NCBI GenBank assembly: GCA_035426385.1
Contig: DAOLZQ010000001.1
Span: 62,001 to 126,000, forward strand
DNA from: Parvibacillus sp035426385
GTDB lineage: Bacteria; Bacteroidota; Bacteroidia; Chitinophagales; Saprospiraceae
Direction of reading: 5' to 3'
DNA: 64,000 nucleotides
Shown one piece after another: positions 1 to 9,593 of the stretch. How positions within the stretch are numbered: the stretch's first letter is position 1; each line of letters begins with the position of its first letter. The notes below the pieces were generated by a model. The model was not told the origin of the DNA, did no database searches, and was given only the letters and a program-made list of their open reading frames with translations. The translations under genes and the position numbers were made by a program.

Positions 1-238
1 CATCTCCATTATCCTCATTTTTGGGGATAAAAAATGAACCATTTGCTAGAATGCCGATGTGATTTGCAACCGCATAAGCTCCTTGGACTTCAATCAACGC
101 TTCTCGACCTGTGACATTTATACTTGTTTCCCCCTTCTGTGTTAATAATGGGGTGTTTAAAGTATTCGGTGAATAATACCTGGGACTACAGCTAAAAAGA
201 AATAAGGAAAGCAATAAAATACTAATGGCTACTCTCAT
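1..238 (-). CDS. Partial lipoprotein (N-terminal 79 residues)
   Basis: The reading frame opens at an ATG at 238 and runs off the left edge without a stop, so only the N-terminus is present. It begins with a hydrophobic signal peptide ending in a lipobox (LFLFSC, cysteine near residue 17), so the mature protein should be a lipid-anchored envelope protein. The visible part reads into short beta-like stretches (residues about 35-75, with GAYAVANHIGILANG), which resembles surface lipoproteins of Bacteroidota that carry a small barrel-like domain. I do not recognise a named family. It lies upstream of no other gene in the window and is separated from bshC by about 110 bp. Confidence 0.7.
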   Translation of the reverse strand, partial: MRVAISILLLSLFLFSCSPRYYSPNTLNTPLLTQKGETSINVTGREALIEVQGAYAVANHIGILANGSFFIPKNEDNGD

Positions 239-346
239 GATGTATTGTTTAAGGATTAACTAATTAAACTTTACAACACTCAAAACACCTAAAATTGTTT
301 AAATCTCTTTTTAGAAGAAATATAAGTGCGTTATATTAATATGAAA

Positions 347-1951
347 TTATACCAATACTTTCATTTTAAAATCCAAAGGATTTAATATGTCATAGGCCTC
401 TTCAAAGAAAGACTTTCCTTTCAGCACATAATATGACATAAAGTTTTCATGTCTTTCCTGAAGCTGATCATCAGGTAATATTTTTCTTCTAACATTTAGG
501 ATTTGATTAATCCCTACTTCATTTTGATTTTTTAAAGATCGAACTAATTTTGCCTCTATGTTATCTATGATTTTATGGAACTGGTTAAGTTCTGCTCCTG
601 TGAATTTATTTAATGATGGATCTAATTCACCTGTTTTTTGTAAAATTTTTATACTTAGTTCTTTTATAATTTCTCTTTCAGCTTCAAAATCTACAGATTT
701 AGCTTCATTGAATGTAATGAACTTTGTCTTAATCTCATGTTCTTCATGTAGCAGATCTGAAATTTTAAAATGAAATTTTTCTATTTTTTTAAGTGAGTTT
801 TGATCGAGCACAAGGACACTATCTCTTCGGATCAATACCGGGAATGGTATATTAAAATGTTTAAATAACAATCTGCGGTCTGCCCAATAGGCTAATTCAC
901 CTCCTCCTCCGACAAAGGCAATAGTTGGCAATATCAGGTCTTGGAGCAGTGGTCGCAGGATGACATTTGGACTAAATCGCTCTGGATGTCCTTTAATTTC
1001 TGCTTTTATCTCGTCTATAGTAAAGGTGATATCGCGATTTAGAACGTGATATTTACCATCGAGATATTCAATACGCTCCCTAAAATTTGGTCCTAGGTAA
1101 AAGAAATTGATTGGTCTCACATATGCTTGAGTCTTTAACCCATATCCAGCCATTTGCTCTTGCCCTTCCATTACGAGAGGATAGGATTCACTTTTGAGTA
1201 TATCAGCTTCTATAATATCTATAAAATGACTTTTGATTTTTTCGTCATCGGGATTAAATATTAAGAATGGATATTGGGGTAATAAATGGTGAAGAAACAG
1301 AGTGATCGCTTCTGCCAATGTATTATCAGGTGAATAACAACTGTCGATGAGCGCTTTTAATTCATCTGCATGGACCGAATCCCCTAAAATTTTATAAATT
1401 TCTTCCTTAACATCTTCCAGCTCTGTGCAGGGTATCCGACCTACAGCACCCGTACCGGAAGTCGGCCATTCTATGCGCTTACCAAATAGGTGAATATGAT
1501 TTATCTCTGCGACGTCATGATCCTCACTACCCAGATAAAGTATTGGAACAAATTTCGCTTCAGGGAAATGTTGATTGCACTGCTCCGCCAACTTAATGGT
1601 ACTCAGTAATTTATAGATAAAGAATACTGGCCCCGTAAATACATTGGGTTGATGTGCGCAAGTGATGGCAAATGTATTTTCAGCCCTAAGACTGTCAATC
1701 TCATTTGATTTTCCATCGATTTTAAGAGATTGATATTGCTCGGCAACAGTATCTGCAAGAAGATTACGGTCAATCTGGTATTCTTTCCTCGCCTTCAAAG
1801 CATTAGCTATTCCTTCGAGATTAGGCGGATTTTCAAAAAGTAGTAACTTTTGATTTTCAGGATAAGCGTACCACTTATCAAAATCTGAAAATTGTGGTAT
1901 TTCCGAAAAGGGTATTTGGAGATTTGCTGTAAATCCCTGACTTTCTATCAT
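347..1951 (-). CDS. bshC: Bacillithiol biosynthesis cysteine-adding enzyme BshC
   Basis: A 534-residue protein of typical BshC length. BshC is thought to join L-cysteine to glucosaminyl-malate, the last step of bacillithiol synthesis in the cytoplasm. Family marks are the Rossmann-like region with HQPNVFTGP (residues 100-108) and GSEDHD (141-146), and a C-terminal helical region rich in charged residues (about 395-475) that matches the BshC coiled coil. The start is ATG at 1951. The gene lies 20 bp downstream of kbl on the same strand, so the two are probably co-transcribed. bshA and bshB are not in the window. Assignment is by family resemblance, and the exact cysteine-ligase chemistry is known only for few homologues. 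Confidence 0.92.
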   Translation of the reverse strand: MIESQGFTANLQIPFSEIPQFSDFDKWYAYPENQKLLLFENPPNLEGIANALKARKEYQIDRNLLADTVAEQYQSLKIDGKSNEIDSLRAENTFAITCAHQPNVFTGPVFFIYKLLSTIKLAEQCNQHFPEAKFVPILYLGSEDHDVAEINHIHLFGKRIEWPTSGTGAVGRIPCTELEDVKEEIYKILGDSVHADELKALIDSCYSPDNTLAEAITLFLHHLLPQYPFLIFNPDDEKIKSHFIDIIEADILKSESYPLVMEGQEQMAGYGLKTQAYVRPINFFYLGPNFRERIEYLDGKYHVLNRDITFTIDEIKAEIKGHPERFSPNVILRPLLQDLILPTIAFVGGGGELAYWADRRLLFKHFNIPFPVLIRRDSVLVLDQNSLKKIEKFHFKISDLLHEEHEIKTKFITFNEAKSVDFEAEREIIKELSIKILQKTGELDPSLNKFTGAELNQFHKIIDNIEAKLVRSLKNQNEVGINQILNVRRKILPDDQLQERHENFMSYYVLKGKSFFEEAYDILNPLDFKMKVLV

Positions 1952-1971
1952 CCTTTAGCTTGTGTGTATGA

Positions 1972-3159
1972 TTAAATGACCTTTAGATCTTTTCCTACTT
2001 TGGTAAATGCATCAATGGCTTTCTGAAGATGTTCTGTCTCGTGTCCTGCAGATACCTGTACTCTGATGCGTGCTTTATCTTTAGGGACAACTGGAAAGAA
2101 GAACCCGATCACGTATACACCTTCGTCCAATAATCGTGAAGCAAATTCCTGTGCTAGCTTAGCATCATATAGCATGACGGGCGTAATGGGGTGCGTTCCT
2201 TCTAGAATATTGAATCCTGCATTTTTCATTCCTCTTCGGAAATAGTCAGTATTAATTTCGAGTTTATCTCTAAGAGAGGTAGAAGCGGACAGTAGTTCAA
2301 GTACTTTAATAGAAGCACCTGCAATACTTGGTGCCAGACTATTCGAGAAAAGATAAGGTCTTGATCTCTGTCTTAGCATCTCTACGATCTCTTTTTTAGC
2401 AGCGGTGAATCCACCGGATGCACCACCAAGTGCTTTTCCATATGTTCCTGTGATGATGTCGATTCGATTCATTACATTTCTATATTCGTGGGTGCCTCTT
2501 CCCGTCTTTCCCATAAATCCGGTAGCGTGACACTCATCGATCATGACCATTGCGTCATATTGATCTGCCAGATCACAAATCTTGTCTAGCTGGGCAATAT
2601 ATCCATCCATTGAAAACACGCCATCTGTAACTATAAGTTTTCGCCGAGCATTTGATGCAGCTTTCAGTTGTTGCTCTAGATCGTTCATATCATTGTTCTT
2701 GTATCTGTAGCGTGAAGCTTTACACAGTCGTACACCATCTATTATAGAAGCATGGTTGAGTTCATCTGAGATGACTGCATCTTGTTCTCCTAAAAGAGGC
2801 TCGAATACACCACCATTTGCATCAAAAGCCGCTGCATAGAGAATACAATCTTCCTGACCCAGAAACCTGGCAGTTTTTTCTTCCAATTCTTTATGAAGGT
2901 CTTGAGTCCCACAGATAAAGCGAACAGATGACATTCCATAGCCATGAGTGTCTATAGCCTCTTTTGCTGCTTTGATAACTTCTGGATGAGACGACAGTCC
3001 CAGGTAATTATTGGCACACATATTGATAACTTCACCACCTCCTTCTGTCTTAATCACAGCACTCTGTGGTGTAGTGATGATACGTTCCCTTTTATATAAG
3101 CCTGAAGATTTGATTTCTTCAATTTCAGATCTGAGTTGATCGCCTACCTTTCCATACAT
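1972..3159 (-). CDS. kbl: Glycine C-acetyltransferase (2-amino-3-ketobutyrate CoA ligase)
   Basis: A PLP-dependent alpha-oxoamine synthase. It cleaves 2-amino-3-oxobutyrate with CoA to glycine and acetyl-CoA in threonine breakdown, in the cytoplasm. The PLP lysine is K242 in TYGKALGG, and the usual aspartate/histidine cofactor contacts appear in IDECHATG and near ANNYLGL. I chose the ATG at 3159 (395 residues, the normal family length). The open frame extends 25 codons further to 3234, but that part is cysteine- and serine-rich and unlike the family, and AAAGAGAG sits just before the chosen ATG. No threonine dehydrogenase gene is in the window. A related enzyme with another acyl-CoA substrate cannot be excluded. 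Confidence 0.9.
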   Translation of the reverse strand: MYGKVGDQLRSEIEEIKSSGLYKRERIITTPQSAVIKTEGGGEVINMCANNYLGLSSHPEVIKAAKEAIDTHGYGMSSVRFICGTQDLHKELEEKTARFLGQEDCILYAAAFDANGGVFEPLLGEQDAVISDELNHASIIDGVRLCKASRYRYKNNDMNDLEQQLKAASNARRKLIVTDGVFSMDGYIAQLDKICDLADQYDAMVMIDECHATGFMGKTGRGTHEYRNVMNRIDIITGTYGKALGGASGGFTAAKKEIVEMLRQRSRPYLFSNSLAPSIAGASIKVLELLSASTSLRDKLEINTDYFRRGMKNAGFNILEGTHPITPVMLYDAKLAQEFASRLLDEGVYVIGFFFPVVPKDKARIRVQVSAGHETEHLQKAIDAFTKVGKDLKVI

Positions 3160-3248
3160 ATGCTCTCTTTTTGATTTACAACAGTAAATATAGGATATTG
3201 ATAGAGAGCAGCCAATCTTTGAAGAAATTATCACTTTGTGTGGTAATA

Positions 3249-3281
3249 TTTGAATATATATTATAAAAAATAATATCTTTG
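3249..3281 (+). promoter_or_regulatory. Bacteroidota-type promoter for ftsK
   Basis: TTTG at 3249-3252, a 21-base spacer and TATCTTTG at 3274-3281 match the Bacteroidota sigma-A consensus (TTTG, about 19-21 bases, TAnnTTTG). Transcription would start near 3288, giving a leader of about 57 bases before ftsK. Position and motif are seen; activity is inferred. Confidence 0.6.
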
Positions 3282-3344
3282 CTTATCTAACTGTCCTTGC
3301 AGTGTAAGCGGGTATAGGAGGAAACTACAATTTATTAAGGTCAT

Positions 3345-5918
3345 ATGGCTACACGCAAACCTAAGGCAGCGCCAATTTCTTCCTTTGGCAGACTGAAAAA
3401 TATTATTAAGGATGATCGGATTCCCAAGATCATTGGGTTAGTATGCTATCTTTTTGCTATATTTTTCTTCATTTCGTTCATCTCATATTTATTTACCTGG
3501 AAGGCAGATCAGGATAAGATAATACCCTTCAAATGGGACTTGTTATTTGAGAAGCAACTGGTTGTTGAAAATTGGTTTGGTAAAGCTGGGGCTATGGCTT
3601 CACATGCCCTCTTTTTCTGGGGGTTCGGTGTTTCTTCATTTGCGTTGATATTTTTATTTATTCGATTAGGGTATCGACTTATCAATGGAAAGGGTTCAGC
3701 AAAGGTGTGGCCTATGCTACGTAATGTAGTGTTCATTATGGTTTTGGGCAGTGCATTTTTTGAATTGATCTTACCTTCTGCTTCATTTCCACTGAGCGGT
3801 GCCTACGGTATTAATATTGTGCGGTGGGGCACAGGCGTGATCGGAAAAGTGGGTGTATGGATGGTCTTTGGTTTCGTGATGTTGGCATTGACAGTATGGT
3901 TCAGGAATTTCAATCCCGGACTGGAACGATTGCATGACCTATTTCCCGAATGGAACAAAAAATTATTTTCTTTTATCAATTTTAGAAAAATTTTGGAATT
4001 CTTCAAGCGGGATAATGATGATTTCAATACTATTCCCTCTGACGTGGCAGCCGCCAAAGCGATGGATGCACAGAGTGACTTACCTGAAGATGAGGAATTG
4101 AAAGACTTTATTGATAAAGTAGAAGAAGCCATAAATAAGGAGAATACCCAAATACCACCTGCGACGATTATCCAACCGGAGATTATTATCGATCATTCAG
4201 GCAGTGGGAGCGAACAGGAGGTATTTGATACCCATTTCCCCCGAAGTAAGGCAGGTGAGATTATAGTAGAAGTGAATAATGAGGATGCTGATAGTGAAGA
4301 TGATTACTTACTGGAATCCCCTGAAGTTGCTTCCAGTTTTCCGGACTATGACGAAGAAGATTTAAAGATCAGGGCTGAACTGGACAATCCAGATGAACCT
4401 TTTAATCCCCGCCTGGATCTTTCAAAATATAAAATTCCTTCTATTGAAATTTTAGATAGTGTAGTCGAAGTAGAAAACCCAAATTACAAATCAGAGGTTA
4501 ATGAGAATTCAAATCAAATCGTCAATACTTTATTAAACTATAAGATAGATATCACCAAGATCCTGGCTACTGTAGGCCCTACAGTAACTTTGTATGAGAT
4601 CATTCCGGCACCGGGTGTAAGAATTTCTAAGATTAAAAACCTGGAGGATGATATAGCGCTTAGTCTTGCCGCTCTGGGTATAAGAATTATAGCTCCTATT
4701 CCCGGCAGGGGAACGATTGGTATCGAAGTACCTAATCAAAAGAAAAAAATAGTTTCTCTTAAAGAAGTTTTAAAGTCAGATAGATTCAAGAATGCTCAGA
4801 TGGATATTCCCATAGCATTTGGAAAAACCATCAGCAATGAAGTATTTGTGGCTGATCTGACTAAGATGCCACACCTTCTTGTGGCTGGTGCAACAGGCCA
4901 GGGGAAATCAGTAGGAATTAATGCCATCCTGATGTCTATCCTTTTACATACGCATCCGGCTCACGTCAAATTGATCCTCATAGATCCCAAGAAAGTAGAA
5001 TTATCTATATATTCTAAACTAGAGCATCACTTCTTGTGTATGTTGCCGGATCAGGACGATCCAATTATCACTGATACAAAAAAAGTAATCCGTACACTCC
5101 AGTCGGTTGCTATTGAGATGGATCAGCGATATGATCTACTAAAGATGGCTCAGGTAAGAAATATCAAAGAGTATAATGTCAAATTTGTAGACCGCAAACT
5201 TAATCCTAAAAAAGGACATCGTTTCCTGCCATTTATTGTATTTGTCATTGATGAGTTTGCAGACCTTATAATGACTGCCGGAAAAGAAATCGAAGCTCCC
5301 ATCGGCCGTATAGCTCAATTAGCCAGAGCAGTAGGAATCCATCTTGTCATTGCCACTCAGCGTCCATCTGTAAATATTATAACTGGTGTCATAAAAGCAA
5401 ATTTTCCTGCTAGAATCGCCTTTAAAGTAGCCTCTAAGATTGACTCCAGAACCATTCTAGATGCAAGTGGAGCAGAACAACTAATAGGTAAGGGTGATAT
5501 GCTGATCTCAGCTGACAGTAAGTTGGTGCGTATCCAATGTGCCTTTGTGGACACTCACGAAGTGGTCAATGTGGTAGAGGCTATCTCCAAACAAAGGGGA
5601 TATGCCACTCCTTATCTTCTTCCTGAGGTGCCGGATGATAATGCAGAGGGTAACAGTAAGGGCGCTCTTAAATTGTCTGATTTGGATGATAATATCCGTG
5701 ATGCAGCCCTCTTAGTTGTCCAAAACCAACATGGCTCTACTTCTATGATTCAGCGCCGCCTCAGCCTTGGATATAATCGTGCGGGACGGATAATGGACCA
5801 ATTAGAAGCGCTGGGTATAGTGGGTCCAAGTGAAGGTAGTAAGCCACGTCAGGTGTTATTCCATTCCGAAGTGGAAGTGATGAAATTCTTTGAAAATCTG
5901 GATGAGCGGGTATATTAA
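3345..5918 (+). CDS. ftsK: DNA translocase FtsK
   Basis: An 857-residue septal DNA pump that moves chromosome ends during division. The order is: four hydrophobic membrane segments (about residues 28-190); an acidic linker (about 205-375); the FtsK alpha domain; the RecA-like motor with Walker A GATGQGKS (about 516-523) and Walker B VFVIDEFADL (about 630-640); and a C-terminal winged-helix gamma domain (about 785-845, with MIQRRLSLGYNRAGRIMDQLE) that reads polar KOPS-like sites. A recognisable promoter precedes it. Its stop codon overlaps by four bases the stop of the convergent yitT-like gene. The length is in the normal range for Bacteroidota FtsK. Confidence 0.97.
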   Translation: MATRKPKAAPISSFGRLKNIIKDDRIPKIIGLVCYLFAIFFFISFISYLFTWKADQDKIIPFKWDLLFEKQLVVENWFGKAGAMASHALFFWGFGVSSFALIFLFIRLGYRLINGKGSAKVWPMLRNVVFIMVLGSAFFELILPSASFPLSGAYGINIVRWGTGVIGKVGVWMVFGFVMLALTVWFRNFNPGLERLHDLFPEWNKKLFSFINFRKILEFFKRDNDDFNTIPSDVAAAKAMDAQSDLPEDEELKDFIDKVEEAINKENTQIPPATIIQPEIIIDHSGSGSEQEVFDTHFPRSKAGEIIVEVNNEDADSEDDYLLESPEVASSFPDYDEEDLKIRAELDNPDEPFNPRLDLSKYKIPSIEILDSVVEVENPNYKSEVNENSNQIVNTLLNYKIDITKILATVGPTVTLYEIIPAPGVRISKIKNLEDDIALSLAALGIRIIAPIPGRGTIGIEVPNQKKKIVSLKEVLKSDRFKNAQMDIPIAFGKTISNEVFVADLTKMPHLLVAGATGQGKSVGINAILMSILLHTHPAHVKLILIDPKKVELSIYSKLEHHFLCMLPDQDDPIITDTKKVIRTLQSVAIEMDQRYDLLKMAQVRNIKEYNVKFVDRKLNPKKGHRFLPFIVFVIDEFADLIMTAGKEIEAPIGRIAQLARAVGIHLVIATQRPSVNIITGVIKANFPARIAFKVASKIDSRTILDASGAEQLIGKGDMLISADSKLVRIQCAFVDTHEVVNVVEAISKQRGYATPYLLPEVPDDNAEGNSKGALKLSDLDDNIRDAALLVVQNQHGSTSMIQRRLSLGYNRAGRIMDQLEALGIVGPSEGSKPRQVLFHSEVEVMKFFENLDERVY

Positions 5919-6787
5919 TGAGGCATTGGCCTCTTTCTGATCATTCCTCCCTTTGTGTCCCTCAAGCTACTCATGATTACAAATGCATTGGGATCTACTG
6001 AATCTATAATCTGTTGTAATTTGGAGATTTCAAGCCGCGTGACAACTGTATAGACTACCATCATTTCATTCAACTCTTCACCAATACGCTTTCCATAGCC
6101 TTTCTTCCCTTCAAACATAGTGACTCCATATCCCTCTTTAACGATTGCATAGCGAAGTTCATCTGCTTGGTCCGACATAATCATAACGGACGTATATTCT
6201 TCAATACCTTCTATGATGTACGTAATCGCTTTGGATGCTATAAAATAAGTCAACATGGCGAAGAGTGCTATTTCTGTAGATATTAATAAGGCAGCAGTCG
6301 AGAAAATGATAATATTGAAGATCAAAATAATGTCCCCAATAGATAACCGGCTATTCCGGCTTAAGTAAATGGCTAATATCTCAGTGCCATCCAGAACAGC
6401 ACCGCCTCGCACTGCAAAACCTATACCGGATCCTATGAAAACACCGCCAAAAGCTGCGACAAGCAAATGATCTTCGGTCAGGACGGGGAAGGGAACAGTT
6501 TGTAGGATGATAGCCAGTGCGGCAATAGCTAAAATACTTTTTAAAGCAAATACTTTCCCGATAGATTTAAACCCTAATGCAACAAAAGGTACATTAAGCG
6601 TGAAAAGTAATAAGGGGAAAGGAATATTGGTTAGTTTGAAAGTTAGAAGAGATACTCCCGTGATGCCCCCGTCAAGGTATCCATTGGGTACCAGAAAACA
6701 TTCAAGCCCTACAGCTGCAAGAAATATCCCTATACTAATGAGTAATATAGATCTCATTAATTTCATAAATTTGTTCGAAGTCATCAT
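5915..6787 (-). CDS. YitT family membrane protein (DUF161/DUF2179)
   Basis: A 290-residue inner-membrane protein. The N-terminal two thirds hold about five or six hydrophobic segments with the family's glycine-rich signature (FLVPNGYLDGGITGVSL, about residues 28-45). The C-terminal 75 residues are a soluble DUF2179 domain (EEYTSVMIMSDQADELRYAI onward). Family members are of unknown function and are sometimes proposed to be transporters. Two adjacent ATGs (6787 and 6784) are possible starts. The gene is convergent with ftsK and overlaps it by four bases, so the two genes share the end of their transcripts. It is divergent from the S9 peptidase, with 44 bp between starts. Confidence 0.85.
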   Translation of the reverse strand: MMTSNKFMKLMRSILLISIGIFLAAVGLECFLVPNGYLDGGITGVSLLTFKLTNIPFPLLLFTLNVPFVALGFKSIGKVFALKSILAIAALAIILQTVPFPVLTEDHLLVAAFGGVFIGSGIGFAVRGGAVLDGTEILAIYLSRNSRLSIGDIILIFNIIIFSTAALLISTEIALFAMLTYFIASKAITYIIEGIEEYTSVMIMSDQADELRYAIVKEGYGVTMFEGKKGYGKRIGEELNEMMVVYTVVTRLEISKLQQIIDSVDPNAFVIMSSLRDTKGGMIRKRPMPH

Positions 6788-6831
6788 ATTACATTTTGCT
6801 ATTAAAAGGAGCTTTTAAAAAATAACCTACA

Positions 6832-9012
6832 ATGATACAAAGTTACAAACTCAAGGCAAGAGCAATTAGGAATAAAATAATTCCTTGCGTTGCATTGATG
6901 ATTTGTTTTACCCTATGTGTAAGATGTAATGGCCAAATAATTAAATCAAACAGAAAAATGACGAACGATTCACATATTAACCCTCCCATTGCAGCAGTGA
7001 TACCGAGGATTTTAGAAACTCATGGAGACAAGAGGGTTGATAATTACTATTGGCTCAACGATAGAACAGACCCCAAGGTAATTGATTATCTCAATGCGGA
7101 AAATGCTTATATGCAGGCATCACTAGAGAAGGGTAGTGCCCTACGTGAGTCACTCTACAAGGAGATAACTGGTCGTATACCGCAGACAGATATTTCAGTT
7201 CCTTATATAAAAAACAGTTTTTATTACTATTCACGTTATGAGACAGGGGGTGAGTATCCCATTTATGCTCGCAAGGCAGATACGTCAGATGCTCCTGAAC
7301 AGATAATGGTGGATGCTAATCTGGAAGCTAAAGGACACAGTTATTACAAAGTTAATTCACTCATTGTTTCACCCGATAATCAGTGGGTGGCTTATGGAGA
7401 AGATACGGTTTCCCGCCGTATATACAATTTAAAATTTAGAAATATAGCCGGAGGAGAAAGTGTAAATGAAATAATTCCAAATACAGAGGGCTACTGTGTA
7501 TGGTACGATGACAATAAGACCATCTTGTATGTAGAGAAAGATCCGGTTACTCTGCGCTCTTTCAGGGTAAAGAAACACGTTCTCGGTACAGACCCTGCAT
7601 CAGACAAATTAATATTTGAAGAAAATGATGAAGCTTATTATGTGTACGTTTCTCGCTCGCTCAGTGGCAAATACATCTACATTAATTGCTGGAGTACACT
7701 GACCAGTGAAACTCATTTTACGAAAGCAGATAATCCCCAGGCTGCATTTAAACTTTTTGCAGCGCGTCGGACAGGACACTTGTATGAAGTCACTGACAAT
7801 CAGAGAGAATTTTATATCAAATCAAATTACCAAGCCCGCAATTTTAGAATTATGAAGACTGCGGAGGCACATACAGATCTGGACTCCTGGAAAGAATTAA
7901 TACCCCACAGGAAGGACGTATTAATAGAGCATTTTACGCCATATGCGCATTTTTTTACCATTGAAGAGCGAACCCGGGGTATTGTCCATTTAAAGATTAT
8001 TTATCCTGAGATGGAACAAACACTCAGTTTTGATGAAGAAGCCAATGTGGCAACTTTTACAGACAATTATGAATTTAATCCCACCATCCTGAGATTTTCA
8101 TACACTTCATTGGTAACTCCACCATCAATATTTGATCTCGACCTGAGCTCGGGCGAACGCACCTTGATGAAGCAGCAAGAAGTCGTGGGAGGGTATGATC
8201 CCAGTCAGTATGTATCAGAGCGGCTGGAGATCAACGCAAGAGATGGCTCTTGCATCCCGATCTCACTTGTATATAAGAAGTCTTTAAAAACCAATGGCAA
8301 TAATCCATTACTGCTTAATGGATATGGCTCGTATGGATATAGTCTGGATCCCATGTTTTCAAGTGTACGCTTGTCACTTTTGGACAGGGGCTTTGTATTC
8401 GCTATTGCACACATCCGAGGTGGCGAAGAAATGGGAAGGGAATGGTACGAAGATGGCAAATTGCTAAATAAGAAGAATACTTTCACTGATTTTATTGATT
8501 GTGCTAAGGCATTGGTAGAGTATAAATTTACCACCAGGGAACATCTTTACGCAATGGGAGGGAGCGCAGGCGGACTTTTGATGGGAGCAGTGATGAATAT
8601 GGAGCCTAAACTATTCAATGGTATCATAGCCGCGGTACCTTTTGTGGATGTACTTACTACCATGCTGGATACGTCTATCCCACTGACTACCGGCGAGTTT
8701 GATGAATGGGGAGATCCTTCGAAAATAGAATATTATAAGTACATGAAGTCGTACTCTCCCTATGATAATGTAGTAAAGACCAAGTACCCCGCACTCTTAG
8801 TTACTACGGGGCTTTACGATAGCCAGGTCCAGTATTGGGAACCTGCCAAGTGGGTAGCTAAACTTCGGCTCAATAGCACCTCGAAGAATCCCATTTATCT
8901 CCATACGGATATGGAAGCTGGTCATGGAGGAGCGAGTGGGAGATTCGAAAGGTATAGAGAGACAGCTCTCATGTACGGGTTCCTCTGTCAGTTAGAGGGG
9001 ATTAAAAAATAG
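6832..9012 (+). CDS. Exported S9 oligopeptidase (oligopeptidase B / prolyl oligopeptidase family)
   Basis: A 726-residue serine peptidase. The order is: a hydrophobic N-terminus (residues about 17-35) that should export the protein; a seven-bladed propeller (about 85-470) that limits access to short peptides; and an alpha/beta-hydrolase domain. The catalytic triad can be read: S578 in GGSAGG, D663 in GLYDSQV, and H698 in GHGG. The sequence start PRILETHGDKRVDNYYWL is typical of protease II (OpdB), which cuts after basic residues, more than of prolyl oligopeptidase. A cysteine at about residue 32 (VRCNG) is a poor lipobox, so whether it is lipidated is uncertain. Likely periplasmic peptide degradation. 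Confidence 0.9.
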   Translation: MIQSYKLKARAIRNKIIPCVALMICFTLCVRCNGQIIKSNRKMTNDSHINPPIAAVIPRILETHGDKRVDNYYWLNDRTDPKVIDYLNAENAYMQASLEKGSALRESLYKEITGRIPQTDISVPYIKNSFYYYSRYETGGEYPIYARKADTSDAPEQIMVDANLEAKGHSYYKVNSLIVSPDNQWVAYGEDTVSRRIYNLKFRNIAGGESVNEIIPNTEGYCVWYDDNKTILYVEKDPVTLRSFRVKKHVLGTDPASDKLIFEENDEAYYVYVSRSLSGKYIYINCWSTLTSETHFTKADNPQAAFKLFAARRTGHLYEVTDNQREFYIKSNYQARNFRIMKTAEAHTDLDSWKELIPHRKDVLIEHFTPYAHFFTIEERTRGIVHLKIIYPEMEQTLSFDEEANVATFTDNYEFNPTILRFSYTSLVTPPSIFDLDLSSGERTLMKQQEVVGGYDPSQYVSERLEINARDGSCIPISLVYKKSLKTNGNNPLLLNGYGSYGYSLDPMFSSVRLSLLDRGFVFAIAHIRGGEEMGREWYEDGKLLNKKNTFTDFIDCAKALVEYKFTTREHLYAMGGSAGGLLMGAVMNMEPKLFNGIIAAVPFVDVLTTMLDTSIPLTTGEFDEWGDPSKIEYYKYMKSYSPYDNVVKTKYPALLVTTGLYDSQVQYWEPAKWVAKLRLNSTSKNPIYLHTDMEAGHGGASGRFERYRETALMYGFLCQLEGIKK

Positions 9013-9152
9013 GAATTATAATGTAATGAAATTCAATTAGTTATAGGAGTAGTCTTGGTTAATTTCATTTTGGTGTTACTAAACTTTTTAAATCAATGCG
9101 TGTTCATATTACTTGAAACAATCTATTTTTATTCACAAATAAATCAAATAAA

Positions 9153-9584
9153 ATGAGCAACGAAAGGGATGATTTAAATCAAGTTAAGAATGATGTTAAA
9201 GATGCTGCACATGATGTCAAAAATGATATCAAGGATGCTGCACACGATGTTAAGAATACTGTAAAAGATGCATGGAATGAGGCGAAGCGCGATGCTAATG
9301 ATGCCGCAGATAATGCTGGAACTGACACTAAATCCACCAGTGAAAGAGCAGGTGATGCTTATGCAAATACTAAGGATAATGTGAAAGAAGCCTGGAACGA
9401 TGGAAAAGAGAAGGTTAGTGATTGGGCAGATAAAGCTAAAGACAAGGCAGAGGATGTTGCTGAAGATGTTGCTGATGCGGTACGTGATGGCGCACATAAA
9501 GTAAAGGATTGGGCCGGAAAGGCATGGAACAAGGCTAAGGACATGGTTGATGGCGACGATGAAGTTCCCCAAGATAAAGTATAA
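9153..9584 (+). CDS. LEA-like protein with 11-residue repeats
   Basis: A 143-residue, highly charged protein with no signal peptide, no cysteine and very few large hydrophobic residues. From residue 14 it is built of tandem 11-residue units (DVKDAAHDVKN, DIKDAAHDVKN, TVKDAWNEAKR and decaying copies), the pattern of group-3 LEA proteins and of amphipathic, desiccation- or stress-linked helical proteins. A coiled or membrane-lying helix is expected. The start is preceded by an A-rich leader rather than a Shine-Dalgarno site. It stands alone between the S9 peptidase and the convergent comEC, and is followed by a strong terminator. Function is inferred from composition only; induction under osmotic or cold stress would fit. 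Confidence 0.8.
   Translation: MSNERDDLNQVKNDVKDAAHDVKNDIKDAAHDVKNTVKDAWNEAKRDANDAADNAGTDTKSTSERAGDAYANTKDNVKEAWNDGKEKVSDWADKAKDKAEDVAEDVADAVRDGAHKVKDWAGKAWNKAKDMVDGDDEVPQDKV
9192..9290 (+). repeat. 33-bp tandem coding repeat (11-residue units)
   Basis: Three consecutive 33-base units begin at 9192, 9225 and 9258 inside the LEA-like gene. The first two are nearly identical at DNA level, the third is diverged. This suggests growth of the gene by internal duplication. Confidence 0.75.
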
Positions 9585-9593
9585 AGTAAATTG

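Noticed and set aside
3160..3234. N-terminal extension of kbl to 3234
   Set aside because: The added residues are unlike the family, and the ATG at 3159 gives the normal length with a better leader.
9174..9572. Hydrophobic 132-residue frame antisense to the LEA-like gene
   Set aside because: It is the mirror of a repetitive Lys/Asp/Ala-rich coding sequence, which gives long hydrophobic antisense frames without being a gene.
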